Notes: generated from the letters alone by a model not told the origin. A stretch of 64,000 bases of DNA from JABDIY01 sp963803845 (GCA_963803845.1 CAWDNZ010000005.1:2046001-2110000), one strand, 5' to 3'. Shown: positions 29,575-38,591, numbered from the stretch's first letter. Numbers and translations are program-made.

Positions 29575-30942
29575 TCAGCTCGTCTTGGTGAGTATCTTGA
29601 ATTCTGGTGATTCGGAGAAGGCGAGGATGACCGCGGCGCGTGGGGTGCCCGCAGCGAGGACGCCGTTCCAATACTTCACTCCACCTGGGTCGCCCTGACG
29701 GGCCATCACGTTTTCGTAGAGCATGTCGACGAAGTCCGGATCGTTTAGGTGGCCGTAGGTTTGCCTGAATTCGAGGCTGTCTACGAAGTAGCCAGCGATG
29801 TTCGTGACAGTCCGGCCACCCTTTTTCACGTTGACCCAATACGTGTGGCCGCCCACATCGGGCTGACGTCGGAACACACCCATATAGATACGGGCAATTG
29901 CTCCGTTGACGCCGGACATACCGGCGAAGGGACCGGTCAGTTCGAGTTGCCTCAGGTCGGCGCAGGCGATTCTGGCGCCTCCCGGCTCATGAAGCACTAC
30001 AGAACGACCCAGCGTTTGGGTACCGGAGATACGCGCCTGCCAGGTTGCCGAACCCGCAGCTTCAACAAACCCGTTGCTCTTGGGCTCAACCACAGTGCCC
30101 GACGTGACAACCCACAACTCATTAGGTGGGGTCGTCTCACCACCCTCAACATCCTGATAGTGCCCGCCGCCACCCCCAGCACACGCCCCATTATGCAAAT
30201 GCGATCCATACACCTTGGCCGCATCAAGACCAGCAAAGGCAACCCTGACATTGGTGCCCTCAGAGTTGATCACCATCACAGCCGAACCGTTGATGTCATA
30301 ACCAAGCTCAGCCCCCGCCGACGTAACACCAAACACACCACGCAACGAGTTGGTACTGGAGGCCAGGTCGGCGCAGGCGATTCTGGCGCCTCCCGGCTCA
30401 TGAAGCACTACAGAACGACCCAGCGTTTGGGTACCGGAGATACGCGCCTGCCAGGTTGCCGAACCCGCAGCTTCAACAAACCCGTTGCTCTTGGGCTCAA
30501 CCACAGTGCCCGACGTGACAACCCACAACTCATTAGGTGGGGTCGTCTCACCACCCTCAACATCCTGATAGTGCCCGCCGCCACCCCCAGCACACGCCCC
30601 ATTATGCAAATGCGATCCATACACCTTGGCCGCATCAAGACCAGCAAAGGCAACCCTGACATTGGTGCCCTCAGAGTTGATCACCATCACAGCCGAACCG
30701 TTGATGTCATAACCAAGCTCAGCCCCCGCCGACGTAACACCAAACACACCACGCAACGAACTCGCGCCCTCAACGGCGACCGCAGCGGACGCTGTGCCAG
30801 CGGTGACGCCCATGACGAGCATGACTCCAGCGATGACTCGTGGCCATAGAGCGTGCGATCGCCGCCGTCTCGTGAGTCTCGAATTTTTCCGGCGCCCGCC
30901 GCTGGCAACAACTGCGATGAACTGGATTGGGGTGGAATTCAT
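29575..30942 (-). CDS. Secreted protein with two identical SOD-like domains and a DUF4214 domain
   Basis: A 455-aa exported protein. An Arg-rich start and hydrophobic core (VIAGVMLVMGVTAGTASA) form a signal peptide. Two copies of a domain of about 132 residues follow. Each contains GSHLHNGACAGGGGGHYQDV, which resembles the copper/zinc-binding His stretch of Cu/Zn superoxide dismutase, but no full set of catalytic ligands can be confirmed. The C-terminal 110 residues (AIARIYMGVFRRQPDVGG, YFVDSLEFRQTYG, SESPEFKILTKTS) match DUF4214, found in surface and secreted proteins. The ATG at 30942 has GGGAG upstream. The two repeats are identical even at DNA level. Confidence 0.72.
   Translation of the reverse strand: MNSTPIQFIAVVASGGRRKNSRLTRRRRSHALWPRVIAGVMLVMGVTAGTASAAVAVEGASSLRGVFGVTSAGAELGYDINGSAVMVINSEGTNVRVAFAGLDAAKVYGSHLHNGACAGGGGGHYQDVEGGETTPPNELWVVTSGTVVEPKSNGFVEAAGSATWQARISGTQTLGRSVVLHEPGGARIACADLASSTNSLRGVFGVTSAGAELGYDINGSAVMVINSEGTNVRVAFAGLDAAKVYGSHLHNGACAGGGGGHYQDVEGGETTPPNELWVVTSGTVVEPKSNGFVEAAGSATWQARISGTQTLGRSVVLHEPGGARIACADLRQLELTGPFAGMSGVNGAIARIYMGVFRRQPDVGGHTYWVNVKKGGRTVTNIAGYFVDSLEFRQTYGHLNDPDFVDMLYENVMARQGDPGGVKYWNGVLAAGTPRAAVILAFSESPEFKILTKTS
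29953..30759. repeat. Perfect tandem duplication of a 396-bp coding segment
   Basis: Bases 29953-30348 and 30364-30759 appear identical, with a 411-bp period (137 codons, in frame) and a 15-bp unique linker. Each unit encodes one SOD-like domain. Confidence 0.85.
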
Positions 30943-31304
30943 GATGCTCCCTTGTCTAAGAAAATCGGGCTTCATAGATACAGACGAAGAAGCTCGCACC
31001 GCGGGTGACACGAATCGGCCGGGAGACCATCAAATCCTGGTTTCGTCGCTACGAGTAAGTCGCAACGATCCGCTGCATCAGCGTGGCTCCATGGGTGGCC
31101 CGGCCCCATGTCTGCACTCGCGTGCGGGTGGAAATTTCGAAGCTATCGCAGGTACATCTTCGCGTGTCCAGCCATTGCGAACAGCAAGAGGCGTCGATCC
31201 GAGGAAGCGGGTGTGGGCTGAGATCGTGACGTACGCCCCTGGTGGGATGGAATCGGTTGAGCGATAAGTGAGGCGAGAGAGACATCTATGAGGAGGCGAG
31301 CCCA
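30943..31304. other. Divergent intergenic region
   Basis: About 360 bp between the divergent secreted protein and the anchored NTF2-like protein. No conserved frame, RNA or clear palindrome is seen. Confidence 0.4.
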
Positions 31305-31838
31305 ATGACCGCAAATCAGACTGCACCCTCCGGTGCAGGGCAGCGCGAACAAGACGAGGCTCCGATGAACCGTCCGACCGGATTGATCGTGACCGTATCC
31401 GTGCTGGCCCTCGCCGTCTTCGCACTCTCAGGATGGGCTTTGACCATCAGCTTCAGCTCCGACTCCGGAGTACCGGCCGATGTGATCCAGGCAATTGAGG
31501 ACTACAACGACGCATGGAACAGCTATGACGGACAAGCCTTTCTCGCTATGACGACCGACGACTACATCATGCACACCGAACGGTACGGCGACTGGACACA
31601 GCAAGACCAGGCGCTCACGGTCGGAGACACCGTCACCCACGATTGGCACTCCGAGTGGATTGGTAGGCCGATTGGGACCGGCGACGGCCCTTGGTACGTG
31701 GCGCGAGCCGCGCATCTCGAAGCAGACATGTATCCCCCAGAGGGCATCGATGGCCTGTCCACGTTCATGGTCGTTGTCGATGACGACGGCGTGATGAAGA
31801 TCGCACGGCACACCTTCCAGGCTCAGTTCATGGAGTAA
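31305..31838 (+). CDS. Membrane-anchored NTF2/SnoaL-like protein
   Basis: A 177-aa protein with a hydrophilic N-terminal tail, one transmembrane helix (about 26-50, GLIVTVSVLALAVFALSGWAL) and an outer NTF2-like domain (IQAIEDYNDAWNSYDGQAFL, MTTDDYIMHTERYGDW). Ligand or catalytic function is unknown. An internal ATG at 31365 could also serve as start, but GAGG upstream of 31305 supports the longer form. Confidence 0.65.
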   Translation: MTANQTAPSGAGQREQDEAPMNRPTGLIVTVSVLALAVFALSGWALTISFSSDSGVPADVIQAIEDYNDAWNSYDGQAFLAMTTDDYIMHTERYGDWTQQDQALTVGDTVTHDWHSEWIGRPIGTGDGPWYVARAAHLEADMYPPEGIDGLSTFMVVVDDDGVMKIARHTFQAQFME

Positions 31839-31893
31839 CAGCGAACGAGCTTGACTCGCGTTGTCCGCTGTGCAGGCAGTTCGACTGCGCAGC

Positions 31894-32286
31894 TCAAGAC
31901 AGCTCGCCTCGATCTGCCAGATCCGGAGTACACCACCCGGACCAAGCGTCAGAGGGAAGCTGCGCCTTTGCAGAGTCTGCCCAATGGAGATCCTCGAGAA
32001 TCAGGACCAAGCGTCTGCCCCCTTGGATCTGTTGGAGCATCCAGCAGAACGTGTCGAAGCGTTCGAGCAGCGTCATGTCACCGGACGTCGGGCCGTGCTC
32101 GAGCGAGTTGTCCTCTTCCGGCCTGAGACCACCCAAGGATGGGATCACCTCGACTACCGCGCTCCAACGTGGCTCGATGAGTCGCCTCGCTTCGTCCTCA
32201 CCGACGGATCGAATGTGATCGGCGAGTGCTTCTACGAATGGCCGATAGGGCACGGCAAGATGCTCGTCGCAGCGGCCGATCATCAC
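31894..32286 (-). pseudogene. Fragment of a LuxR/STAND-type ATPase regulator
   Basis: The minus-strand frame contains GRCDEHLAVPYRPFVEAL and a Walker B-like LVLILEDLHWADSAK, which in intact genes lie within a regulator of about 900 residues. Neither the Walker A region nor anything after the Walker B is present. It is a broken central fragment. Confidence 0.6.
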
Positions 32287-32289
32287 AAC

Positions 32290-32830
32290 GGTGATCTGTC
32301 AACTCCGTGGCGAAAGCCCCTCGGCACCGCCCGAATCGGCCAAGACCGTCTCGCCCTGGTGGTTGGCCTCAATGGGCTGGACTACTTTGATTTCGACACG
32401 CTGCAGTCCCGGACGATTCTCGAGCTCGATCAAGAAGAGGACGGTGTCCCCCTCAGCGCCTCATACGGCAACGAAGGTTGGGTTCTGGTCCTGTCGCCTT
32501 CGGCACATCGTCTTCCTCGACCCGGTCGGAAACGCGATGGACATGCCAAACAACCCCTTCCCCGACCCAAACACCAACGCACCCCGAGCGGCAGCGCTCA
32601 GTGACGACGGCAAAACTCTGGTCTTTTCCACCGAATACGACGATGGTTCGTCATCGCTCATCTACTGGGACCTCCAAGGCGGAGCCGAGACCCAGCGCAT
32701 TTTCATCATCGAACCCCAGACCAGCGATGGGCCCAACCACTTCGGCCGGCACTGGGTGTCGGGCATCGACATCTCAGGTGACCGCCTCGGAGATCCGCGA
32801 CCTCGGCGAACGGATGCAGGGCACACGGCC
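32290..32830 (+). pseudogene. Fragment of a beta-propeller (WD40-like) protein, frameshifted
   Basis: One frame reads IGQDRLALVVGLNGLDYFDF and LDQEEDGVPLSASYGNEGWV. A second continues after about 32500 with IVFLDPVGNAMDMP, APRAAALSDDGKTLVFSTEY and SSSLIYWDLQGG. Both look like blades of one propeller joined by a frameshift. There is no start or signal region, and the fragment meets the end of the next convergent gene. It abuts the ATPase fragment at 32286, so two unrelated genes were joined by deletion. Confidence 0.5.
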
Positions 32831-32831
32831 A

Positions 32832-33824
32832 TTATTCACCGAAGACAGAGCCGAGGAAGATCGTTGCATCGGCGACGGCCTTCTCTCTCGCTTCGGGGTT
32901 GTAGCCGATCGTCGCTCCCCGCTCGATGCAGGACGCATTCACCGTCGACGGCTCCCCGCCGGTGGTCTCGGTGAGAACGCCGTCAGTCTCCACCACGCGG
33001 CAATTCCGCGGGCTGAGTGCCCCCACCACAGCAATCTCCATCGTTAGACCACGGTCGTCAAAGCTATGGCGAGCGTTCTCGTATGCGAACAAGTCGATGT
33101 CAACACCCCCGGCCACCAAGCGCGCCACGTACTCCTCGCACTGTGCGATCGGGAGCCAGTCATCGGCCATGCCGTGGAATATGCGGATTGGCCCTCCCGT
33201 GACGTCGGTCTCGCTCTCGAGCTGGACGTAGCAGCCCAACGGATAGAACGCGGCATATCCGGCCAGGGGACGTCCGTCGTATCGCTCCTGAAACCGTTCC
33301 ATGGCCGACCACAGGGCCGATCTGCCACCCATCGAGAATCCCATCACGGCGATCCTCGACTCGTCGACGTACGGATGGTCGGCGAGCACGTCCACCGCCC
33401 GATACAGATCGGTCAGCAGGCTAGCCTGATTGACGCCCTGCTGGCCACGGCAAACGTTCTGGACTCCTCGTCCCTCGAAGCTGTCGATCACGAAGCTGGC
33501 GATCCCCGCGGCTTCGAGCTCTCGCGACCAACCCAACTCAGCTCCGCTGACGCCGCCACATCCGTGAGTGAGGACGACTAGTGGCAGAGCTTCGTCGGTG
33601 GGCGGAACGAGCAGACGTCCGGTGATGACCGCAGGTTCGCCCAGGGATGACGGGGGCATGAACGGGTCGAGCCACTGGCCCGGAAACGTAAGCGTCTCGA
33701 ACTCGATCGTCTCCTCGAGCAACTTCACGAGGGGGTCCACTCTCTCAGCCGGAGGGTCGCCACCAGAACAGGACACCGCCAGCAGACCACAGGCCGCGAA
33801 AAGAAGAATACAGGCGCCCCTCAT
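32832..33824 (-). CDS. Dienelactone hydrolase-family lipoprotein
   Basis: A 330-aa exported alpha/beta hydrolase. MRGACILLFAACGLLAVSC is a lipoprotein signal with lipobox LAVSC. Catalytic elements are VVLTHGCGGVSG, the nucleophile elbow GFSMGGRSALW, the acid in FHGMADDWLPIAQC and the His in YENARHSFDD. The substrate is unknown; the family includes esterases and lactonases. The start at 33824 is chosen because it begins the signal peptide; longer in-frame starts lie upstream. Confidence 0.75.
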   Translation of the reverse strand: MRGACILLFAACGLLAVSCSGGDPPAERVDPLVKLLEETIEFETLTFPGQWLDPFMPPSSLGEPAVITGRLLVPPTDEALPLVVLTHGCGGVSGAELGWSRELEAAGIASFVIDSFEGRGVQNVCRGQQGVNQASLLTDLYRAVDVLADHPYVDESRIAVMGFSMGGRSALWSAMERFQERYDGRPLAGYAAFYPLGCYVQLESETDVTGGPIRIFHGMADDWLPIAQCEEYVARLVAGGVDIDLFAYENARHSFDDRGLTMEIAVVGALSPRNCRVVETDGVLTETTGGEPSTVNASCIERGATIGYNPEAREKAVADATIFLGSVFGE

Positions 33825-33852
33825 ACGAGTTGACAGTATCGCGATCGGGACA

Positions 33853-33942
33853 ACACAGGAGGAGGCCATCGAGATCGCCAAACGACATCAGCCTCGGGTA
33901 GCCGAGTTTTTCGGATGCGACAAGCCCGACCCACTCGACTGA
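33853..33942 (+). pseudogene. Possible 3' fragment of a lost gene
   Basis: The plus frame ends TTQEEAIEIAKRHQPRVAEF then FGCDKPDPLD and a stop that lies inside a hairpin. The residue mix looks like the tail of a real soluble protein, but nothing upstream continues it because the divergent lipoprotein gene begins there. Very short, so uncertain. Confidence 0.25.
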
Positions 33943-33946
33943 GTGG
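33931..33946 (+). terminator. Hairpin before mazEF
   Basis: CCACTC (33931-33936) pairs with GAGTGG (33941-33946) around GACT. It overlaps the stop of the short fragment and lies upstream of the mazE promoter region. Confidence 0.45.
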
Positions 33947-33955
33947 GGTTGGTAG

Positions 33956-33979
33956 TACTCTGATTGCTACTCTGGTAGC
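33956..33979 (+). promoter_or_regulatory. Likely MazE operator
   Basis: GCTAC-TCTG-GTAGC (33966-33979) is a palindrome, and TACTCTG is directly repeated at 33956 and 33968. The site is 9 bp from the antitoxin start, as expected for toxin-antitoxin autoregulation. Confidence 0.45.
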
Positions 33980-33987
33980 ATCGAGGT

Positions 33988-34200
33988 ATGAAAGTCAGTG
34001 CAAGCATCCCAGTCGAAGACGTCCAGTTCCTGGATAACTACACCAAGAACCATCAACTCGCATCCCGCTCCGCTGCACTTCACCGAGCTATTCGCTTGCT
34101 ACGGGCATCAGAACTCACCGACGCATACGCCGACGCGTTTAACGAATGGGCCAACGATCCCGCCAACGACGCGTGGGATATCGCAGACGCCGACGACTGA
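33988..34200 (+). CDS. mazE: Ribbon-helix-helix antitoxin of a MazEF pair
   Basis: A 70-aa protein. KVSASIPVEDVQFLDNYTKN is a ribbon-helix-helix DNA-binding start, and SRSAALHRAIRLLRA continues the helices. The acidic C-terminus (NEWANDPANDAWDIADADD) should wrap the toxin. The stop overlaps the toxin start as TGATG. Autoregulation is likely through the upstream palindrome. Confidence 0.82.
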   Translation: MKVSASIPVEDVQFLDNYTKNHQLASRSAALHRAIRLLRASELTDAYADAFNEWANDPANDAWDIADADD

Positions 34201-34547
34201 TGCGGCGCAGCGAAATTCGACTTGTCAACCTCGATCCCGTCATCGGAAGTGAAGCCGCCCGAAGCCGCCCTGGGGTGATCGTCAGCAATGACGGCGCCAA
34301 CACAACAGCCGCACGCCTCGGTCAGGGAGTGATCACAATCGTGCCGGTGACCTCCAGCATCGACCAGATCTATCCATTCCAAGTTCTACTGCCAGCCGGG
34401 AAGACCGGACTTACCGACGACTCCAAAGCGCAGGCAGAACAGGTTCGCTCCGTAGCGATCGAACGCGTCGGCCGCCTGGTAGGAACGCTTCGCTTCGATC
34501 TAATGGATCAACTCGACGACGCTCTCCGACTTCATCTCGACCTCTGA
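34200..34547 (+). CDS. mazF: MazF-family endoribonuclease toxin
   Basis: A 115-aa PemK/MazF-type toxin. MRRSEIRLVNLDPVIGSEA, SRPGVIVSNDGAN, ITIVPVTSS and KAQAEQVRSVAIERVGRLVG match the family. Such toxins cut mRNA at short motifs in the cytoplasm. The protein appears complete, and the start shares one base with the antitoxin stop. Confidence 0.87.
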   Translation: MRRSEIRLVNLDPVIGSEAARSRPGVIVSNDGANTTAARLGQGVITIVPVTSSIDQIYPFQVLLPAGKTGLTDDSKAQAEQVRSVAIERVGRLVGTLRFDLMDQLDDALRLHLDL

Positions 34548-34581
34548 CCGAGGCCGCCTTTCTTGACCGAAGCAGCAATTA

Positions 34582-35136
34582 CTAGGGACAGCTAGGGAAC
34601 AAATCTGACGGGGAGATACCCCCGCCCAACCTCACCGCCGTCGCCACAACAAGAGCATCGATCGCCTTCTCACTCCCGGCATCGACGCTGGCCAACAAGT
34701 GCCCTGCAATCCGTGCAATACGGGCACCGGTCGTCACGACCTGGACGAAACCTCCATCCAAGACCGCATCAATCGGTTCGTCGAATCCACTACCGCGATA
34801 GAGCTCGATCAACACCGCCGATAGAACTGACACCGGCGCAGTACGGGCGTGACCCGAGCGCATCGCCGCTCGGACGCGCTGGTGGCGAAGTTGTCAGCGT
34901 AAGGCCGAGCGAGCGCAGACAGAGCCTCGCCGTCGAGAACCAGGACGGCCACTGATTGGCGTACTCGTCGATCGTTTCGGAAGGAACGGTGCCGAACTCA
35001 GCGTCGAGATATGTGAGGTAGTCATCAAGCAAGTCACGTTCGAGTTCGTGCTCACCGGCACGTGCGACGAAGCCGCTAAGGCCACGATCACCGACGCGGC
35101 CCTCGACCCGCTCTGCCAGACAGGCCTGAAACTTCG
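34582..35136 (-). pseudogene. Decayed VapBC-like toxin-antitoxin pair
   Basis: On the minus strand an antitoxin-like stretch (LAERVEGRVGDRGLSGFVAR then HELERDLLDDYL and FGTVPSETIDEYANQW) lies directly after the acyl-CoA dehydrogenase stop but has no start codon. A PIN-domain toxin follows in other frames: VLVLDGEALSALA in one, then SVLSAVLIELYRGSGF, ARIAGHLLASV and EKAIDALVVATAVRLGGG in the frame ending at 34582. The last PIN segment (TSD) is garbled. At least one frameshift splits the toxin, and the antitoxin start has been lost. Confidence 0.65.
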
Positions 35137-36330
35137 TCAGGCGTAGCGGCGAAGAATTCTGCGGCCCAGGCTGGTCTTGTGGACTTCGTCGGCGCCGTCA
35201 TAGATGCGAGCTGCACGCTCATGGCGGTACCAATACGAGAGCACCGTGTCGTCGGTAACGCCGAGCGCTCCGTGCACCTGGATTGCGGTGTCGACCGTTT
35301 TCAGCATCGTGTTGGCGACCTCGAACTTGATCGCTGAGATCTCGTCACGGGCGACCTTGGCGCCATGCTGGTCGATCATCCACGCGGCGTGCAGAGTCTG
35401 TAGACGAGCGCCACGGATCTCGGCCTCGAGCTCTGCCGCCCAGTGCTGGATCACCTGCCGATCGGCGAGGGTGCCGCCCTCGGCATCGATCACCCTCTCG
35501 TTGGCGCGTTGGCACATCATCTCGAAAGCACGATCGGCGATTCCGAGCCACCGCATGCAATGGTGAATTCGCCCTGGCCCAAGGCGGTCCTGAGCGATCA
35601 AGAAACCGCTTCCCTCTGGTCCGAGCAGGTTCGACTTCGGCACTCGGCACGACTGGTAGGCAACCTCGCCATGGCTGGCATGGCCCGAACCGCCATGACC
35701 CATCACGCTCACGTTGCGCACCAGCTCGAAGCCAGGAGCGTCGGTCGGAACGATAATCATGCTCGCCCGTTGATGAGGCGGAGCATCAGGGTCGGTCACG
35801 GCCATCAGAATCGCAAAGGATGCGCCATCGGCCGAAGACGTGAACCACTTCTGCCCGTTGATGACATAGTCGTCACCATCGCTGACGGCCGTCGTGGCCA
35901 AGAGGGTGGGGTTCGACCCGGAAGTCGCCGGTTCGGTCATCGAGAAGCAACTGCGGATCTCACCGGCAACAAGCGGCTGAAGCCAAAGGTCCTTCTGTTC
36001 GGCCGTGCCGTACTTGTGAAGGATTTCGATGTTGCCGGAATCAGGGGCTTGGGTACCGAACACCGTCATGCCGAGCGGGCTGCGCCCCACGGCCTCGGCA
36101 AATAGCCCATGATCGACCATCGAAAGGCCGAGACCACCGAACTCGACCGGATGATTCGGGGCCCAAAGCCCCATCTGCTTGACCTTGGCCTGGGCCGCGG
36201 CGACACGCTCTTCGAGGACGTATGGATCTCCATGGAGCATCTCACCCTCGAGCGGTATCACCTCGCGTTCCATGAACCCGCTGATCATCGCGAGCCGAAC
36301 TGACATTTCGTCTGACACCCGAAAATCCAC
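35137..36330 (-). CDS. Acyl-CoA dehydrogenase (ACAD10/11-like)
   Basis: A 397-aa FAD-dependent dehydrogenase for acyl-CoA beta-oxidation. The N-terminal helical domain, the FAD/substrate motif CFSMTEPATSGSNPT, INGQKWFTSSADGA, the C-terminal IQVHGALGVTDDTVLSYWYR and RIYDGADEVHKTSLGR are present. The latter carries Asp near the position used by the catalytic base in this subgroup. The GTG at 36330 is chosen because GGAGG lies 5 nt upstream; the in-frame start at 36360 lacks this. Its substrate chain is unknown. Confidence 0.85.
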   Translation of the reverse strand: MDFRVSDEMSVRLAMISGFMEREVIPLEGEMLHGDPYVLEERVAAAQAKVKQMGLWAPNHPVEFGGLGLSMVDHGLFAEAVGRSPLGMTVFGTQAPDSGNIEILHKYGTAEQKDLWLQPLVAGEIRSCFSMTEPATSGSNPTLLATTAVSDGDDYVINGQKWFTSSADGASFAILMAVTDPDAPPHQRASMIIVPTDAPGFELVRNVSVMGHGGSGHASHGEVAYQSCRVPKSNLLGPEGSGFLIAQDRLGPGRIHHCMRWLGIADRAFEMMCQRANERVIDAEGGTLADRQVIQHWAAELEAEIRGARLQTLHAAWMIDQHGAKVARDEISAIKFEVANTMLKTVDTAIQVHGALGVTDDTVLSYWYRHERAARIYDGADEVHKTSLGRRILRRYA

Positions 36331-36645
36331 GTCTACCTCCGCCGGGGACTCTATGCACAACCCAATCTCGCAGCCAGGGCCTTACGTCCTCGGTTTGACC
36401 GACAGCGACATCGAGACTCGACCGTCAGTGGGTGAGGTACTCGTGGCTCGCCGAACTCCCACCCGGCGCGAAGAACGACAAGTAGAACCGCCCGCGCGCG
36501 TTTGCCGCCTTTGCACACGATCGCAACATGCGATGACCTCGCTCGGTCGACAGGTCGCTCCCCGGGTAGGGATGAGTGGAGGTTGCCCCAGTTATCCACA
36601 GAAACGGCAAGTTGGCTAAAAGGGAGACTTGACCCCCGTTTTAGA

Positions 36646-36772
36646 CGATTCGCAGACCCGAGATAGCCCGTGAGATCACCAGCTGTTGGATCTGTTCGGT
36701 GCCTTCGAAGATGTCGAAGATCCTTCCCTACAGTCCAGCCAGTGACGTTGGGTACCGTTGAACAGGGCGTTC
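36646..36772 (-). repeat. Composite repeat copy R1 (acyl-CoA dehydrogenase 3' tail plus module)
   Basis: Bases 36646-36728 match the 3' end of the intact dehydrogenase gene at 46563. Bases 36688-36722 are identical to 46610-46644 over 35 bp. Directly joined is a second module (36731-36772, GTCCAGCCAGTGACGTTG...GAACAGGG) also found in R3 and R5. The rest of 36331-37018 holds no gene I can support. Confidence 0.7.
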
Positions 36773-36846
36773 TTGAGTTCGCGTTCCAGGCCGTGATGCT
36801 ACAGCGGTAACACCACCGGCACCACATCGCGTTTGCGATGTGAACC

Positions 36847-36984
36847 GTTCCACACCGTTATCCGGGGCGAAGAGTGCCCTCCAGGGCACCGAATGCCCCG
36901 GAAAAGGGCGCAGGCGGTTTCTATTGAATGCGCAGACCTGAGATCGCTCGGCTGATCACGAGCTGTTGGATCTGTTCGGTGCCT
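36847..36984 (-). repeat. Composite repeat copy R2 (hairpin plus dehydrogenase 3' tail)
   Basis: GTTCCACACCGTTATCCGG and the hairpin GTGCCCT-CC-AGGGCAC are followed, at the same spacing as in the intact gene, by the last codons of the dehydrogenase (ending LRIQ in the minus strand). The copy breaks off at GGTGCCTGACC. The first 70 bases match R4. Confidence 0.7.
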
Positions 36985-37018
36985 GACCACGGTACCGATG
37001 GTTGTGCGGACTGTGCCC

Positions 37019-37474
37019 TTAGCCAGTCGCTTCGGCGGCCGCACCGATGTCGGCCAGGTCTTTGGCAAGTGCCTTGCGGGTGGTACTCATGAAGAGGCGA
37101 CCAATCGTCTTGTCGGCAATCTTGGTGATCCATGTCTGGGGCTCACCTCGGAAGTTCATCGACAACCGACACCCGGAATCGGTGGGTGTAACGCTGATCT
37201 CGGAAAAATACTTCGAGCCGTGCGACTCGGCGAATGTCCCATAACGGACGCCGTCTTCGAACTCGGTTACCTCCATCTCCTCGGTGGCCTTCTTCCCAAA
37301 CATCGTCCGGGTCTCGCGCCACCGTGTTCCGACGCCGAAATCGGTGCCACCGTCGAGACGTTCGACGACCTCGATTGCCTCGATGACCTCGACCCAGCGG
37401 CTCATATCCACTGCGATGGACCACACGGTGGCGGCATCAGCTGCGATCTCCTGGGACACGGTGAGCGATGACAT
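37019..37474 (-). CDS. SRPBCC-family protein
   Basis: A 151-aa ligand-binding-fold protein: LTVSQEIAADAATVWSIAVD, WVEVIEAIEVVERLDGG, FGVGTRWRETRTMFGKKATE and a C-terminal helix. Members bind lipids or act as cyclases; no specific role can be assigned. It stands alone between repeat copies R2 and R3. Confidence 0.7.
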   Translation of the reverse strand: MSSLTVSQEIAADAATVWSIAVDMSRWVEVIEAIEVVERLDGGTDFGVGTRWRETRTMFGKKATEEMEVTEFEDGVRYGTFAESHGSKYFSEISVTPTDSGCRLSMNFRGEPQTWITKIADKTIGRLFMSTTRKALAKDLADIGAAAEATG

Positions 37475-37568
37475 AGCTCAACAGTAGGCCCCGCCAGCGC
37501 GCGAATTCTTCAAACTCCGCCGAGCTACCCGATCAAATCGCAATCCACAAGAAGAAGTGGAACGAGGT

Positions 37569-37637
37569 GTGCCTTCAAAGATGTCGAAGATCCTTCCCAG
37601 GTGTCCAGCCAGTGACGTTGCGTGCCGCTGAACAGGG
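37569..37637 (-). repeat. Composite repeat copy R3
   Basis: GTGCCTTCAAAGATGTCG plus AAGATCCTTCCC joins directly to GTCCAGCCAGTGACGTTGCG and CCGCTGAACAGGG, repeating the same junction as R1. The surrounding 37475-38031 contains no gene I can support. Confidence 0.65.
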
Positions 37638-38031
37638 ATACTCGGTTTGAACGTCCAACTCGTAACGCTGCGTGACAGGGCGTGCAACCGGCTTCTAGGG
37701 ACAGAACTAGGGACACTTCACCTCAGGTTCCCCCCACTCAGAGAACAACTAGATGGCCCGGGAACCCGCCACCTGGCTCCGCGTTTCCCGACGAGATCAC
37801 AGCCTCACGACCCGTCGCCTCGTGAATTCGTGACCGTGCGAGCGAACCGACCTTCGGCGACACAATGCGGACGGCTATCGCAGAAGACGCCGCGTCTAGG
37901 CTTCGGAATACGGCGCGTAACGACCGCTCGGGACCAAACATGCGGACGTTCGGCTCTAGCCAAATGAGGCGCATGGGATAAGCGTGGAGTCGCGCGAGTG
38001 AACCGCACGCGCGTGGTCAAGGAGGTATGTG

Positions 38032-38379
38032 ATGAATTATGCATATGTGGTGACGTGGAAGGGTGCGATTCCCGGCCGCGAGAAGTCTTCACTCGACTAT
38101 GGGGGTGAGGTAAGCGCCTACTGGGGCAAGCTAGCCGCCGAGGGAAAGTGCTCCGAGCCCGAGATGTTCTTCTTCCCGGACGGCCATGGCATGTGGATGG
38201 TCAAGGGTGAGTTCGCGACGCTCGAGAAGCTGTGGATGACCGATGAGGCCCAGCACCTGCTGGTCAAGGGTCGCTACGTGCTCGAGGACTTCGGCTACGA
38301 GTTGGTTCGTACCGGAGACGCCGCCGATCAGTACATGATGCTCTACGCCGAAATCGGCAAGGAGTTCGCCTTAATCTGA
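38032..38379 (+). CDS. Conserved-looking small protein, ferredoxin-like fold possible
   Basis: A 115-aa soluble protein beginning MNYAYVVTWKGAIPGREKSS. It has Trp, Met and Phe rich strands (EMFFFPDGHGMWMVKGEF) and a helix LEKLWMTDEAQHLL. The layout recalls small dimeric alpha/beta proteins, but I do not recognise the family. AAGGAGG lies 6 nt before the ATG at 38032, an excellent ribosome site, so it is a real gene. Confidence 0.65.
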   Translation: MNYAYVVTWKGAIPGREKSSLDYGGEVSAYWGKLAAEGKCSEPEMFFFPDGHGMWMVKGEFATLEKLWMTDEAQHLLVKGRYVLEDFGYELVRTGDAADQYMMLYAEIGKEFALI

Positions 38380-38591
38380 CCGAGCGGGACGACCTTCCAA
38401 GACACAAACGATGAGAGGACTCGCCGGATTGTCGGCGAGCCTTTCGTCGTTGAGGTCAGTTTGCGCGTTCTCACAATCGGTTGAGCTGAGGAAATTTCAT
38501 GGATCACCCTCAGCGTGTCAGCTGCCCTCTGGGCTGGACTGACGTTCGCCTTCCTCATCGCTCAACATCGAGCGCTGATTCGGTCCAGCCC

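Noticed and set aside
29749..30849. Open antisense frame of 366 codons across the duplicated SOD-like domains.
   Set aside because: Its apparent internal repeat is only the mirror of the real duplication on the minus strand; it has no ribosome site or recognisable fold.
37475..38031. Several short open frames around repeat R3.
   Set aside because: None has a ribosome site or domain; the only recognisable content is the repeat copy itself.
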